This document shows positions 27,412 through 35,682 of a DNA stretch of 64,000 nt, piece after piece. The stretch is from Fen-1254 sp963769605 (GTDB taxonomy: Bacteria; Bacteroidota; Ignavibacteria; UBA10030), in assembly GCA_963769605.1 (NCBI GenBank), contig CAVYML010000001.1:62001-126000 (forward strand), given 5' to 3'. Both the position numbers and the translations under genes were made by a program. Each line of letters opens with the position of its first letter. Position 1 is the stretch's first letter. The notes below the pieces were generated by a model. The model was not told the DNA's origin, did not search any database, and saw only the letters and a program-made list of their open reading frames with translations.

Positions 27412-27846
27412 ATGGGTGAACAATCTGCGAGCTCAAAAAAAATACAATGGAAATGGGTTTCAATTACATTTGTCCTATATGTTCTGTTTTACATGTTGCC
27501 ATTGTTTGTTATAGAACCCTTACTAAAAGGTGCTCCCACTGCTGCAACTGTATTTGTAGGTATGTGGATATTTGGTGGAATTATCATTGTTGCTGCAGTT
27601 GCGGCATATTTTTCCAAGGATGTTACAATTATAGAACCAGCAATTGCGGGTGCTTTAATGGAAATACTCTATTTCTTTGCAAAGTCACTATACAGGGTTT
27701 ACACTCAACCAGGCGTCCAATTTGATATCAAACAGGGGTTGCCTTTCACGGTTGTAACTATTTTAATAGCATTTGCTTTATCATTGGTAGGTGCATGGTT
27801 TGGAGAACGCGCTCAAAAGCTATGGAAATTGAAAAGTTCGCAATGA
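27412..27846 (+). CDS. Small membrane protein, cassette-like
   Basis: 144 residues with four predicted membrane segments (starting about residues 16, 45, 75 and 110) and a short basic tail. A ribosome site TTAGGAGA lies 7 bp before the ATG. No family was recognised. It is the first gene of the plus-strand array, flanked by an attC-like half site upstream and a related spacer downstream. AT-rich composition unlike the core genes suggests acquisition. Confidence 0.7.
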   Translation: MGEQSASSKKIQWKWVSITFVLYVLFYMLPLFVIEPLLKGAPTAATVFVGMWIFGGIIIVAAVAAYFSKDVTIIEPAIAGALMEILYFFAKSLYRVYTQPGVQFDIKQGLPFTVVTILIAFALSLVGAWFGERAQKLWKLKSSQ

Positions 27847-27993
27847 GTTTATTAGCGGTTCGTTCCATGTAAGAAGCAAGATCATAAGCGGCTTGCGGGA
27901 AGAATGCCTCGCAATAGTTTTCAAGAAATAATCATTAGGCATCGGTTAGATAGTTCTTAATAATTTCAAATATTTATTTGTTAAAAATGTCGC
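27847..27993 (+). repeat. Cassette spacer with GTTAGAT box
   Basis: The gap holds the word AGCGGCTTGCGGGAAGAAT, shared with other spacers (36943, 39791), and a GTTAGAT box at 27945-27951 preceded by CATTAGGC. This fits a degenerate recombination-site spacer between cassettes. No gene is present. Confidence 0.4.
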
Positions 27994-28305
27994 ATGACTC
28001 AAAAGGTTAAAAAAATTATCGTTATTGCATGTATTTCGACCGCCGCATTGTCGTTTGCTTTTAGCTTAGGTTTATTTTTCCACCTTCAGAATGTTTCGCC
28101 TAAAGTTCCTAATAATATTAGCGGTGAAATTTATCCTCTTAATGATCATGGTTATATATTTTATGTGACAGAATTCTATTGCTATCTACATTATAGTTCG
28201 ATGATTATATCTTTGCCATTAGCCGCTTGCGGTTTTATGCTAAATGAGCGCTGGCATGTTCTTCGGAATGATTATGAAGAATTAAGGAAATCAAAACTTT
28301 ATTAA
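27994..28305 (+). CDS. Small membrane protein, cassette-like
   Basis: 103 residues with two predicted membrane helices (about 8-28 and 68-86) joined by a 40-residue external loop rich in Tyr. No known family was recognised. The 169-bp gap behind it carries the array spacer words GAGCGGCATGCGGAGAA and ATTAGAT. Real-gene status rests on length, membrane pattern and position. Confidence 0.6.
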   Translation: MTQKVKKIIVIACISTAALSFAFSLGLFFHLQNVSPKVPNNISGEIYPLNDHGYIFYVTEFYCYLHYSSMIISLPLAACGFMLNERWHVLRNDYEELRKSKLY

Positions 28306-28719
28306 TTCCTTTAGAAACAGCCGTTGAACCTTTTTAGAAAGGAAAAGAGGCTAAGATCATCGGCATTGCAGGAATACAATCGATACCGTGAGCGGCATGC
28401 GGAGAACACTGCGCCATTATATTAGATGATATGAAAAGCGGTAAACGGCAAAATATCATTCAGGGAGTATCCAAATGATTATAAAATCAAATTATCTCGA
28501 CGAAATTGTGATTAGGACAATTGTCACGATTGTTTGCTGTTTAGCAATCGGATATATCTTTTTCCAGTCGCAAATATTTAATTACCGACTTGTCACATTT
28601 ATGATCCCAGTATATGGTTCAATAGGTGCGATATTTTTTTATTCATTGCGTGTCAACACCCGGAATGCATTCGCAGCGCTTTTGGTCCTCATTGTCATAA
28701 ACTCCGGCTTTATTACTCA

Positions 28720-29891
28720 CTCATGTTACGCAAAATAGAGAAAAGAAGAGTACATTAGGTTATCCTTAAGCAAAAGAAAGGACCTACCTGATGAACAAAT
28801 CAATGTTAGATATATACAGCGATTATTTAATATGTTCATATTCACAAACGCCGGCGACACGGTTATCGAACTTATTACACGGTTCATTGAGTCACGACAA
28901 GATTACTCGATCATTATCAGAGACCATCCCACGGTCAAGAGATTTATGGCATTTGGTGAAACCACACGTTCGAGAGATAGAATCTCCCAATGGTATTATT
29001 GCCTTGGACGATAGCATCGAAGAAAAGCCCTACACGGATGAGAATGATATCGTGTGCTGGCATTATGATCATACCAAGGGTTGCCAGGTCAAAGGGATTA
29101 ATTTTATGACAGCATTATACCATAGTCCGGTACACGATGGTGTCTCTTTACCTGTCGGTTTCGAGATTATCGCGAAAACGGATTACTATGTGGATCCAGC
29201 CACCAAAAAAGACCGAAGACGAAGTCCTGTTTCAAAGAACACATATTATCAGCGTCTGTTACAAGCATGTATCAAGAATTGCATTCAATTTTGCTATGTT
29301 TTGAACGATGTTTGGTATGCTTCCGCCGATAACATGATGTTTGTCAAGCATACGTTGAAGAAACATTTTGTGATGCCGCTGAAAAATAATCGTAAGGTAG
29401 CCCTTTCCAAGACCGATAAACGACAAGGAAAGTATCAGTCTGTTGACACCGTGACCATGACAGAACGGAGCACCATGGAAATCTATCTTGAAGGAGTTGA
29501 TTTCCCGCTTTTGCTGGCCAAACAAGTCTTTGCAAACAAAGATGGAAGTATTGGTGTTTTGTATTTGGTTACCAGTCATACGACACTCACCTACGAGGAA
29601 ATGACGACACTCTATCGTAAACGATGGCATGTCGAAGAATATCATAGGTCGCTTAAGCAAAATGCTTCTCTTGAAAAATCACCGACTCGTACGGTTGCCA
29701 CACAAACAACCCATTTCTATGCCGCTCTCTGTGCCTATGTCAAACTCGAAATGCTTAAAATCTCTACCGGAAAAAATCATACAACTTTGAAGCTTGGTAT
29801 CTATATGCAGGCTCTCATGACTGCCTATAGTCAATTGCGTCAATTGAAACCCATTGCTTTTTCAAATAATCCTGTCTATGCGTAACATGAG
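28720..29891. mobile_element. Complete insertion sequence with 13-bp inverted repeats and 7-bp target duplication
   Basis: Perfect terminal inverted repeats CTCATGTTACGCA (28720-28732) and TGCGTAACATGAG (29879-29891) enclose one transposase gene. The word TTACTCA flanks the element directly on both sides (28713-28719 and 29892-29898), a clear target-site duplication. The element is 1172 bp and looks intact, so the insertion is probably recent. Confidence 0.9.
28791..29885 (+). CDS. DDE transposase with IS4-type signature
   Basis: 364 residues. The motif YRKRWHVEEYHRSLK has the exact Y-(2)-R-(3)-E-(6)-K spacing of the IS4 superfamily and supplies the catalytic Glu. Catalytic Asp candidates are in IALDDSIEE (first) and CYVLNDVWYAS (second). 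It moves the surrounding IS by cut and paste. The stop codon overlaps the right inverted repeat. The gene is intact. Confidence 0.87.
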   Translation: MNKSMLDIYSDYLICSYSQTPATRLSNLLHGSLSHDKITRSLSETIPRSRDLWHLVKPHVREIESPNGIIALDDSIEEKPYTDENDIVCWHYDHTKGCQVKGINFMTALYHSPVHDGVSLPVGFEIIAKTDYYVDPATKKDRRRSPVSKNTYYQRLLQACIKNCIQFCYVLNDVWYASADNMMFVKHTLKKHFVMPLKNNRKVALSKTDKRQGKYQSVDTVTMTERSTMEIYLEGVDFPLLLAKQVFANKDGSIGVLYLVTSHTTLTYEEMTTLYRKRWHVEEYHRSLKQNASLEKSPTRTVATQTTHFYAALCAYVKLEMLKISTGKNHTTLKLGIYMQALMTAYSQLRQLKPIAFSNNPVYA

Positions 29892-30263
29892 TTACTCACT
29901 CAAAACAACCTCATTTATTATTACGGGACTTGTTGTTTATATGCGCACTTGCTACTGCTCTTTATATCTTCTATGGGCACTTTTACAACAAGAACAAAAA
30001 GAAACACTGGCTTGAACCACTGATTCTCTCATTCTTAATCGGTATATTTCTTCTTGTTGCTACACTTCTTACAATCACTTTTAACAGGGCGTTTAACACG
30101 ATTACATTATTATGGATTTATCATTTGGCAAAATTATATTTTTTAATTGGTTTGGGAATTGGATTGGGGATCATAATCACAGAAGAACCATTTAGGTCAG
30201 AAATGCTTAGATTGTTGAAGCGATTTAACACATGAGTTGCCACATAGAGAGATTAATCATCGG

Positions 30264-30307
30264 CCTCGTTCACTTGGCAGGCACGGATAAAATCATTAAC
30301 GATAAAC
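30264..30307 (+). repeat. Degenerate attC-like 3' half
   Basis: The words GGCACGGATAAAATCATTAAC match the sites at 34956-35029 and 39089-39163, but the end reads GATAAAC where the others have GTTAGGC. It follows the IS-split gene by about 30 bp, the usual place for such a site. Confidence 0.4.
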
Positions 30308-30376
30308 CGCTCAAATAAAGATTAATGCATGAGATCACATCAGCAAGAGCAAGCAAGCTGGGACATAATATCTCGC

Positions 30377-30497
30377 CACCTCCTAAGTAACAAATATGTG
30401 AAGAAGTGAGAACAGGAAGATTAGTCGGAATCAGTAGAGAGCAAAGTCCGAAGGATAGCGGGAGCATTATATTATCGTAATATAGAAATCGTTAGAT
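30377..30497 (+). repeat. Cassette spacer repeat B, copy 1, ending in GTTAGAT
   Basis: This 121-bp spacer shares most of its text with 32716-32862: AACAGGAAGATTAGTCGGA, CAGTAGA, and at the end CGTAATATAGAAATCGT. It ends with GTTAGAT at 30491-30497, a GTTRRRY-type box, and the group II intron begins at the very next base. Confidence 0.6.
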
Positions 30498-31366
30498 GTG
30501 CTCCAAGAGAAGCTTCGCGTTTTTTACAGGCTGAAAGACCCTGTTGAATAATGACTAACTATCAATTCATATCGAGTCTCGCAGGAATGGAAACAATGAC
30601 ATAACTGAAGCGTAGACAGAGAATCACATAGACGTGCGCCAAGAAGCTTGGCGTTTCTTACAGGGTGCAAGTCCCTGTTGGGTAAGGCAAAACCAGCCGC
30701 CCATATCGAGTCTTGCAGGAGTGAAAGTAATGACATAACTGAAGCGTAGACAGAGAATCACATAGACCGTAGGCGAAACCGCATTCGCTTAAGCCCGCAA
30801 CAGCTTCGTAACCTTAATGAAACAGATGACGATGGTGTATTCTTATCAGAAGTCAACACAAAGAGACCGGAAAAATAAAATGGTGAGGTCTTGGAGGGTC
30901 TGTCGGAGTAGAGAGCACAGTATGTGTGGAGAGAAACGTCAGAGAACTTGGGATACCCTGTGTGTTCCTTGAGCATCGGATGGTATACGGATAATGAGCC
31001 ACGTAAGGGGAAACCCGGAAACGGAGGTAGGCCGAAGCCTAAACCGAAGGCAGCAAGGTAAGCCGACGCGAAAAGCCAAGTAGTGCGCTGAAGACCACAG
31101 GGAGTCAGATGAGTTCATAGTACTCAGAGAACGGGAGAGCCGTTCACAGGTTCCAGTGTAATGGAACAAGGGGAAGGGACTCACAACAACACGAAGTCTG
31201 CAAAGGAAACATTGGCCGAGCAAGAAGAACCGGATACCAATGCGAACCTCACTGCAGGGAATAGCGAAGAAGATTTATGCGGAAGCGAGTGCTGTTGAAG
31301 AGCCCGGTGCGGAAAAACCGCACGCCGGGATCCGTGCAGGGGGCGTCGAGCAATCGGCGTCCCTAC
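30498..31366 (+). mobile_element. Group II intron remnant with deleted RT gene and duplicated 5' end
   Basis: The 5' end is present twice: 30498-30633 begins GTGCTCC, and 30634-30766 begins GTGCGCC; both end CAGAGAATCACATAGAC. The rest shows domain I-IV text, the typical ORF lead-in GAGTTCATAGTACTCAGAG, and a short remnant beginning MEQGEGTHNNTKSAKE (31159 on) that stops after about 45 codons. Domain V (about 31297-31332) pairs CCCGGTGCGG with CCGCACGCCGGG, and the element ends CCCTAC at 31366. The reverse transcriptase body is missing, so the intron could move only with help in trans. Confidence 0.75.
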
Positions 31367-31411
31367 TGTGATGCAATTATCTTTTTATTGTTTGATGAAA
31401 GGATATTCCAA

Positions 31412-32692
31412 ATGAAAAATAATGTAAAGCAAACAATTTCAATTCTTTCTTTTATATTTGTCATCTTCATGATACCTATGTCTGAATTATATGCGCAATG
31501 GGTAAAAATAGCAAGTATGACTGAAGGAGCCCTAGTTGTCTCTGGTAATAATATTTTTGCGGGGGATTGGCAAAATGGCATTTTCCTTAGTACCAATAAT
31601 GGTACAAGTTGGAGTGCGGTCAATTCAGGCTTAACAGTCGTTAATATCTGGAATGGTACATCATATAATTCGTATTATACGCCAAAATGTTTTGCTATTT
31701 CCATTAATGGAGCCGATGATACAAATATTTTTGTTGGGACTTGGGGAAGCGGCGTCTTTCTTTCCACTAATAATGGTGCAAACTGGACTGCAGTTAATAA
31801 TGGTTTTCCTAATACAGGTGGCGGATATGGAAATGGAGACACTATTATTACTTCTCTCGTTTTTTCTGGCAATAATCTTTTTGCTGGCACTTTTTCCTTC
31901 GGTGTTTTTCTTTCGACCAACAACGGCATGAGCTGGACTCAAGTGAATAATGGTTTGACGGACACTTCAATCTATGCTCTTGCTGTTTTGGACACAAATA
32001 TTTTTGCCGGGACTTACGGCAATGGTGTTTTTCTTTCGACCAACAACGGCACAAGTTGGACTAATGCTGGCTTACTAAATGAAGATGTCGAGGCTCTTGC
32101 CATCTCAGGAACAAATCTCTTTGCTGGAACAAATGGCGACGGTGGTGTTTATCTTTCTACTAACAACGGCAAAAATTGGAGTGTTGTTGGTTCAGGATTA
32201 ATAAATAAAACTGTTTATTCTTTTGCTGTTTCTGACACGAATATTTATATTGGCACATTCCAAGGAGTTTGTTTATCTACGAATAATGGAACAAGTTGGA
32301 ATGGAATCGATTTCAGTGATATGTCAAGGCCTATCTTTTCTCTTACTATTTCTGGCAAGAATCTTTTCGCAGAGACTGACGAAGGCCTCTGGAGGCAGTC
32401 GCTTAGGGATATTACTTCAGTAAATGTAAGAAAGACTGAGATTCCTTCAGTGTTTTCCCTTTCACAAAACTATCCCAACCCATTTAATCCAATGACAACT
32501 ATTTCATTTAGTCTTCCATCAAAATCTTTCGTTTCATTGAAAGTGTTTGATATTATAGGTAGAGAAGTCGTAACCATAGTATCAGGAGAAATGTCTGCGG
32601 GAAATTATACTAGACAGTGGAATGCAACAAAGATGGCGAGCGGAATTTATTTCTACAGGTTGCATGCAGGTTCTTATTCCGAAACAAAATAA
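31412..32692 (+). CDS. Secreted seven-bladed beta-propeller-like protein with damaged T9SS signal
   Basis: I start at ATG 31412, preceded by AAAGGA; earlier codons lie in the intron. A Sec signal ends around SELYAQ. Seven repeats of the type NLFAGT-GVFLSTNNGTSW follow, suggesting a seven-bladed propeller. The C-terminus carries the T9SS sorting domain (FSLSQNYPNPFNP, then a VSLKVFDIIGREV strand). The last residues should read K-L-V-L-L-K as in the paralogue at 35683, but a TAA at 32690-32692 replaces the codon after E-T-K; L-V-L-L-K and a second TAA follow in frame. Secretion through T9SS is therefore probably impaired. Confidence 0.87.
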   Translation: MKNNVKQTISILSFIFVIFMIPMSELYAQWVKIASMTEGALVVSGNNIFAGDWQNGIFLSTNNGTSWSAVNSGLTVVNIWNGTSYNSYYTPKCFAISINGADDTNIFVGTWGSGVFLSTNNGANWTAVNNGFPNTGGGYGNGDTIITSLVFSGNNLFAGTFSFGVFLSTNNGMSWTQVNNGLTDTSIYALAVLDTNIFAGTYGNGVFLSTNNGTSWTNAGLLNEDVEALAISGTNLFAGTNGDGGVYLSTNNGKNWSVVGSGLINKTVYSFAVSDTNIYIGTFQGVCLSTNNGTSWNGIDFSDMSRPIFSLTISGKNLFAETDEGLWRQSLRDITSVNVRKTEIPSVFSLSQNYPNPFNPMTTISFSLPSKSFVSLKVFDIIGREVVTIVSGEMSAGNYTRQWNATKMASGIYFYRLHAGSYSETK

Positions 32693-32715
32693 CTTGTTCT
32701 ATTAAAATAAATTGC

Positions 32716-32862
32716 GCCCTCTTGAGTAACAAATTTATGAAGAAGCGAGAACAGGAAGATTAGTCGGAGTCAGTAGAAAACCAAGTTTAGCGGATTGCGG
32801 GAGCGATTATTTAATGGTAGAATGCCGGACCATTATTATTTCGTAATATAGAAATCGTAAGT
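32716..32862 (+). repeat. Cassette spacer repeat B, copy 2
   Basis: Shares with copy 1 (30377-30497) the words GAGTAACAAATTTATGAAGA, AACAGGAAGATTAGTCGGA and TTCGTAATATAGAAATCGTA. It has an extra 25 bp near the 3' end, and GTTAG is changed to GTAAG. It separates the propeller gene from the next cassette gene. Confidence 0.55.
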
Positions 32863-32889
32863 AAGCAATGTTATAAAAACCTTTCTTAA

Positions 32890-33564
32890 ATGAATAAAAC
32901 CATAACGATATTTATTTTCTTAGTCTCTCTTATATCGTTTGTTCATTTTGCATTATGCCAAGACTATTATGATAGCGATAATCATTACCAATACACTTAT
33001 AAAATAAATCCTCATTTGCCCGATTTTGTATTCTCTGTTTTTCTTGACACTTTAGAAAGTACCGGTGAAAGCACTCACAGAGTATCAAAAATTGAAATTA
33101 GAAATTCCAATAGCATGCAAATCATTCAGACGATAACAATTCCTGAAAAGAGTGAAGATTTACCTTGTTATGGTTCTACTTCGTTTTGCGTTAGAGACAT
33201 GAATTTTGATGGTTATATTGATATACTCTTAAATTATTCTGGTGGTAGTGCTGGTGATCAATTCCATGTTTGGCTTTATAATACAAAATCTGGAATATTT
33301 ATATATGATCCGCAGTTTGATGAATTATGGGATCCAGCCCCTGATCCCAAAAGAAAAACGATAACCTCTATTTGTTCCGGAGGTTATAAAAATACGATGA
33401 AAGTAATCTATCGCATAGAGAATGGAATACTCGTTCTTCTTCGCAAAGAAATAAAAACATATATCGATGAAGTCAACGGGAATAAACGATGGGAACGTAG
33501 AGTAGAATTATATAAACGTGATAAAATAACATCGGTAAAAATTGATACCATAAAAGAAGAATAG
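32890..33564 (+). CDS. Secreted protein resembling the XAC2610 family
   Basis: 224 residues with a clear signal peptide (to about residue 23, cleavage near ALCQ). The middle holds FCVRDMNFDGYIDILLNYSG and then FHVWLYNTKSGIFIYDPQFD, a pattern of EF-hand-like Asp residues followed by an aromatic strand. This is reminiscent of XAC2610-type exported proteins of unknown role. It is probably periplasmic. It sits alone between array spacers. Family call is moderate, function unknown. Confidence 0.65.
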   Translation: MNKTITIFIFLVSLISFVHFALCQDYYDSDNHYQYTYKINPHLPDFVFSVFLDTLESTGESTHRVSKIEIRNSNSMQIIQTITIPEKSEDLPCYGSTSFCVRDMNFDGYIDILLNYSGGSAGDQFHVWLYNTKSGIFIYDPQFDELWDPAPDPKRKTITSICSGGYKNTMKVIYRIENGILVLLRKEIKTYIDEVNGNKRWERRVELYKRDKITSVKIDTIKEE

Positions 33565-33579
33565 AGTTAAAAATAGGCA

Positions 33580-33734
33580 ATGCCAACTCCTCCTAAGAAC
33601 GCCCTCACATTGTTGGGTAGAAGTAATTGAAAGCGCAGGAATATAATCGAGGCCATTCGCGGATTGCGGAGAATAGCAGGCATCATTTTGTTCAAGAGTA
33701 AATTTGTCAATCACTTACAAAGAGGAACGTTGTA
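33580..33734 (+). repeat. Cassette spacer with CGAGGCCATTCGCGG word
   Basis: The gap holds CTCCTAAG...CGCCCTCAC and CGAGGCCATTCGCGGATTGC (33648 on). The latter word recurs at 36943-36970, 39791-39817 and, degraded, 46149-46175. Each time it lies between the stop of one small gene and the start of the next. No gene is seen. Confidence 0.5.
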
Positions 33735-33995
33735 ATGGAAAATATTAATGTTGTTATAGGTTCGAGGTGGGTAAAACTAATAAATTCTCCTCTTTACACC
33801 ATAGTCCAAGCATTAACCGGTGTCTCAATCAGTTTTGCCCCACTTTTTTTATATTTCGCAGGAGAATGGAGATTGAGAGGAGCATCAATGTGGTTGACTT
33901 TCATAGCATGTTACGGAATTATTTTTCTTGTTTCTGCTTTTTATTTCGGACTCGCTTTTTCTGTAATTAAACAAATTCGTAAGATGCACGGCTAA
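33735..33995 (+). CDS. Small two-helix membrane protein, cassette-like
   Basis: 86 residues with two membrane segments (about 22-42 and 52-76) separated by a Trp/Arg turn. AAGAGGAACG upstream of the ATG can serve as ribosome site. Its stop codon TAA lies inside GGCTAACAAGCGG, which resembles the 5' end of integron attC sites, where stop codons often overlap the box. No family was recognised. Confidence 0.6.
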   Translation: MENINVVIGSRWVKLINSPLYTIVQALTGVSISFAPLFLYFAGEWRLRGASMWLTFIACYGIIFLVSAFYFGLAFSVIKQIRKMHG

Positions 33996-34318
33996 CAAGC
34001 GGATCAAACTAATTTGTAAAAAGAATATCTTGGAAATCCAGAGATCATTCTGCCACTTCGCCAAATACATATATACTTTGGCAGAATTGCGAACTGGCAA
34101 AGCGGGAATTGCTTTTAATCTTCCATTCCATTAACTTTAAAATATTCAACCAATTGTAGTAGCTACATCGGATCACGGGGACTGTTGTAGAATTACGATT
34201 TTAAATCCTCTGGATTCGTTGCAACACGATGAAAGAGGATTTTGTGTTTATTGGCTGTAGAATGCATTCTAATTAAGTTTTTTTGGCCCAAGCACGGATA
34301 AAATCCTTAACGTTAGGC
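33990..34318 (+). repeat. Long attC-like spacer: GGCTAAC ... GTTAGGC
   Basis: It begins GGCTAACAAGCGG at the previous stop and ends AACGTTAGGC at 34318, 22 bp before the next ATG. The last 44 bp (34275-34318) match 27335-27378 with one mismatch. In between lie a hairpin-like word pair CACTTCGCCA ... CTGGCAAAG (34054-34102), related to 41628-41668, and AAATCCTCT/AGAGGATTT near 34200-34240. At about 329 bp it is too long for a simple attC and may be a fusion of two. Confidence 0.5.
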
Positions 34319-34340
34319 AACATTTACTAAAAGGTGAATT

Positions 34341-34931
34341 ATGAAATATACATTCTATTTTCTTTTTATAATTTTATGCGGAGGTATTTTTTCGTGTAAA
34401 TCACCAACTCAAACAATAGTAGCGAATAAATATTATTATTCATTTTCATTTTCTGTTGGCATGCAGTGGCAGTTCTCATATCTGTACGAGAATCAACCTC
34501 CTGGAATGGTATATTACATGGTTCAATCAGGAATCCATAAGTGGCAAGTAATTTCTTTATCGTTAATCAATCAAGATTCTATCTATACGGTTCAACAAAT
34601 CAGGAAAGATACGGTTCACTTAATTCACCCTGGTGAAAATGTAGACACGACATATATAATTGCTGACACTTCAGAATTTATTATTCAATATTCGTATAAT
34701 ATGTTTCAATTCAAGTGGCCGTCAATTTATTTTGGTGCGGTAACCGTTAATATTCCTAATCATACCTATGTCAATGCTTATCCTGTAATTGTCTCTTATC
34801 CCAGTCCATCATATAATGCATATACGGAATACGATAATAATACAGGACCAGTTGAATTAATGTTTGATGAGGAAGATCTAAGATATATATATATTGAAAA
34901 ATATTCTTTAATTGATTTTAAAAAACAATGA
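34341..34931 (+). CDS. Lipoprotein, cassette-like
   Basis: 196 residues. The signal peptide ends in GGIFSCKSP, a lipobox with the lipidated Cys at residue 19. The mature part is beta-rich with many Tyr, Ser and Asn and no recognised domain. AAGGTGAA precedes the ATG as ribosome site. A complete attC-like site (34956-35029) follows 24 bp behind the stop, and another ends 22 bp before the start, so the unit has the form of a gene cassette. Confidence 0.7.
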   Translation: MKYTFYFLFIILCGGIFSCKSPTQTIVANKYYYSFSFSVGMQWQFSYLYENQPPGMVYYMVQSGIHKWQVISLSLINQDSIYTVQQIRKDTVHLIHPGENVDTTYIIADTSEFIIQYSYNMFQFKWPSIYFGAVTVNIPNHTYVNAYPVIVSYPSPSYNAYTEYDNNTGPVELMFDEEDLRYIYIEKYSLIDFKKQ

Positions 34932-34955
34932 ATCTTGACTTTATTGTTTATTGTT

Positions 34956-35029
34956 GCCTAACCATTTTAAAAGTAAAGATTCAAGCAATCAACGATGGCC
35001 AAGCACGAGTAAAATCATTAACGTTAGGC
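34956..35029 (+). repeat. Complete attC-like site (74 bp)
   Basis: It begins GCCTAAC (34956-34962) and ends GTTAGGC (35023-35029), perfect complements that fit the integron boxes RYYYAAC and GTTRRRY. A second pairing, ATTTTA with TAAAAT, lies inside. It starts 25 bp after a stop and ends 21 bp before the next start. Most positions are shared with 39089-39163, including CAAGCAATCAACGATGGCCA. Length and layout are those of an attC site. Confidence 0.7.
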
Positions 35030-35050
35030 GGCAAATACAGGAAATAAAAC

Positions 35051-35508
35051 TTGGATATTTATATTTTAAAGGATGTCGCAACTATTCTTAGTGTGGCAAT
35101 AGCCTTGGTTGCATTAATAAAAGGATATTTTGAATATCGCTTTCAGGGAATGCAAAAGCGTGCGCAACATTTTTATCTATTCACGAGAAATTTAGAACTA
35201 ACGAGTCTTTTAATAAAATCCGAAATATGCTTGAAGAAGATGATAAACGATTAACGTAAATTCCATTTGGAGAAAAGAGAGAATTTCTTGGTTTCTCTGA
35301 AGATATAGCAATTGCAGTAAATTCTAAATTGCTCAATAAGTTGTCCGCTCATTATATGTTTGGCTATTATGCAATCAAATGCTGGGAGAGTAAGCATTTT
35401 TGGAACGCTAATGAAGGAGTCCACAAAGTATCGTTCTATTGGAAACTTTTTGCGGATTTTGTAAAGGAGATGCAGCAGATCCAATCTACATTACCTCCAA
35501 AAAGTTAA
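35051..35508 (+). pseudogene. Degraded membrane-anchored protein gene
   Basis: It opens with TTG, a membrane helix (about residues 7-23) and FEYRFQGMQKRAQHFYLF. The frame must then shift near 35183 to read EKFRTNESFNKIRNMLEEDD. An in-frame TAA follows (R-L-T-stop), then IPFGEKREFLGFSEDIAIAV, and the coherent end HYMFGYYAIKCWES...EMQQIQSTLPPKS to a TAA at 35506. One frameshift and one nonsense codon (probably GAA to TAA) break the gene. The family is a membrane-anchored protein of unknown function, similar to those often found alone in islands. Confidence 0.75.
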
Positions 35509-35573
35509 GATATAAAGTTTTAAGAAAGACAGTTTATCTGCAAATATATAACTCAATTAAACAGGTGGAGAAT

Positions 35574-35648
35574 ATGAAAGATTTGAAACAATTATTTATT
35601 CTAATGCTTGTTGTTTTAGAGGATGTTAGAGCGCAATTATCTTATTAG
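35574..35648 (+). pseudogene. Orphan signal-peptide fragment
   Basis: A good ribosome site AGGTGGAG and an ATG at 35574 start MKDLKQLFILMLVVLEDVRA, which looks like the export signal of the propeller proteins, but a TAG ends it after 24 codons. It is probably the leftover start of a deleted secreted-protein gene. A real micropeptide cannot be excluded. Confidence 0.45.
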
Positions 35649-35682
35649 CATTTAATGAAAGGATAAATAGATAAGAAATCAT

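Larger units (their letters stand above)
28475..30235 (+). pseudogene. Membrane-protein gene split by an IS
   Basis: Removing the IS (28720-29891) and one copy of its 7-bp target duplication joins 28475-28719 to 29899-30235 in frame. The result is one 193-residue protein with five or six membrane segments, reading through I-T-H-S-K-Q-P-H at the joint. The restored frame is strong proof that this was one gene. The left half now ends inside the IS inverted repeat (stop at 28736-28738). The right half has no start signal of its own. Function is unknown. Confidence 0.85.

Noticed and set aside
30758..31223. Minus-strand frames in the group II intron remnant
   Set aside because: They are antisense to structured intron RNA and show no domain.
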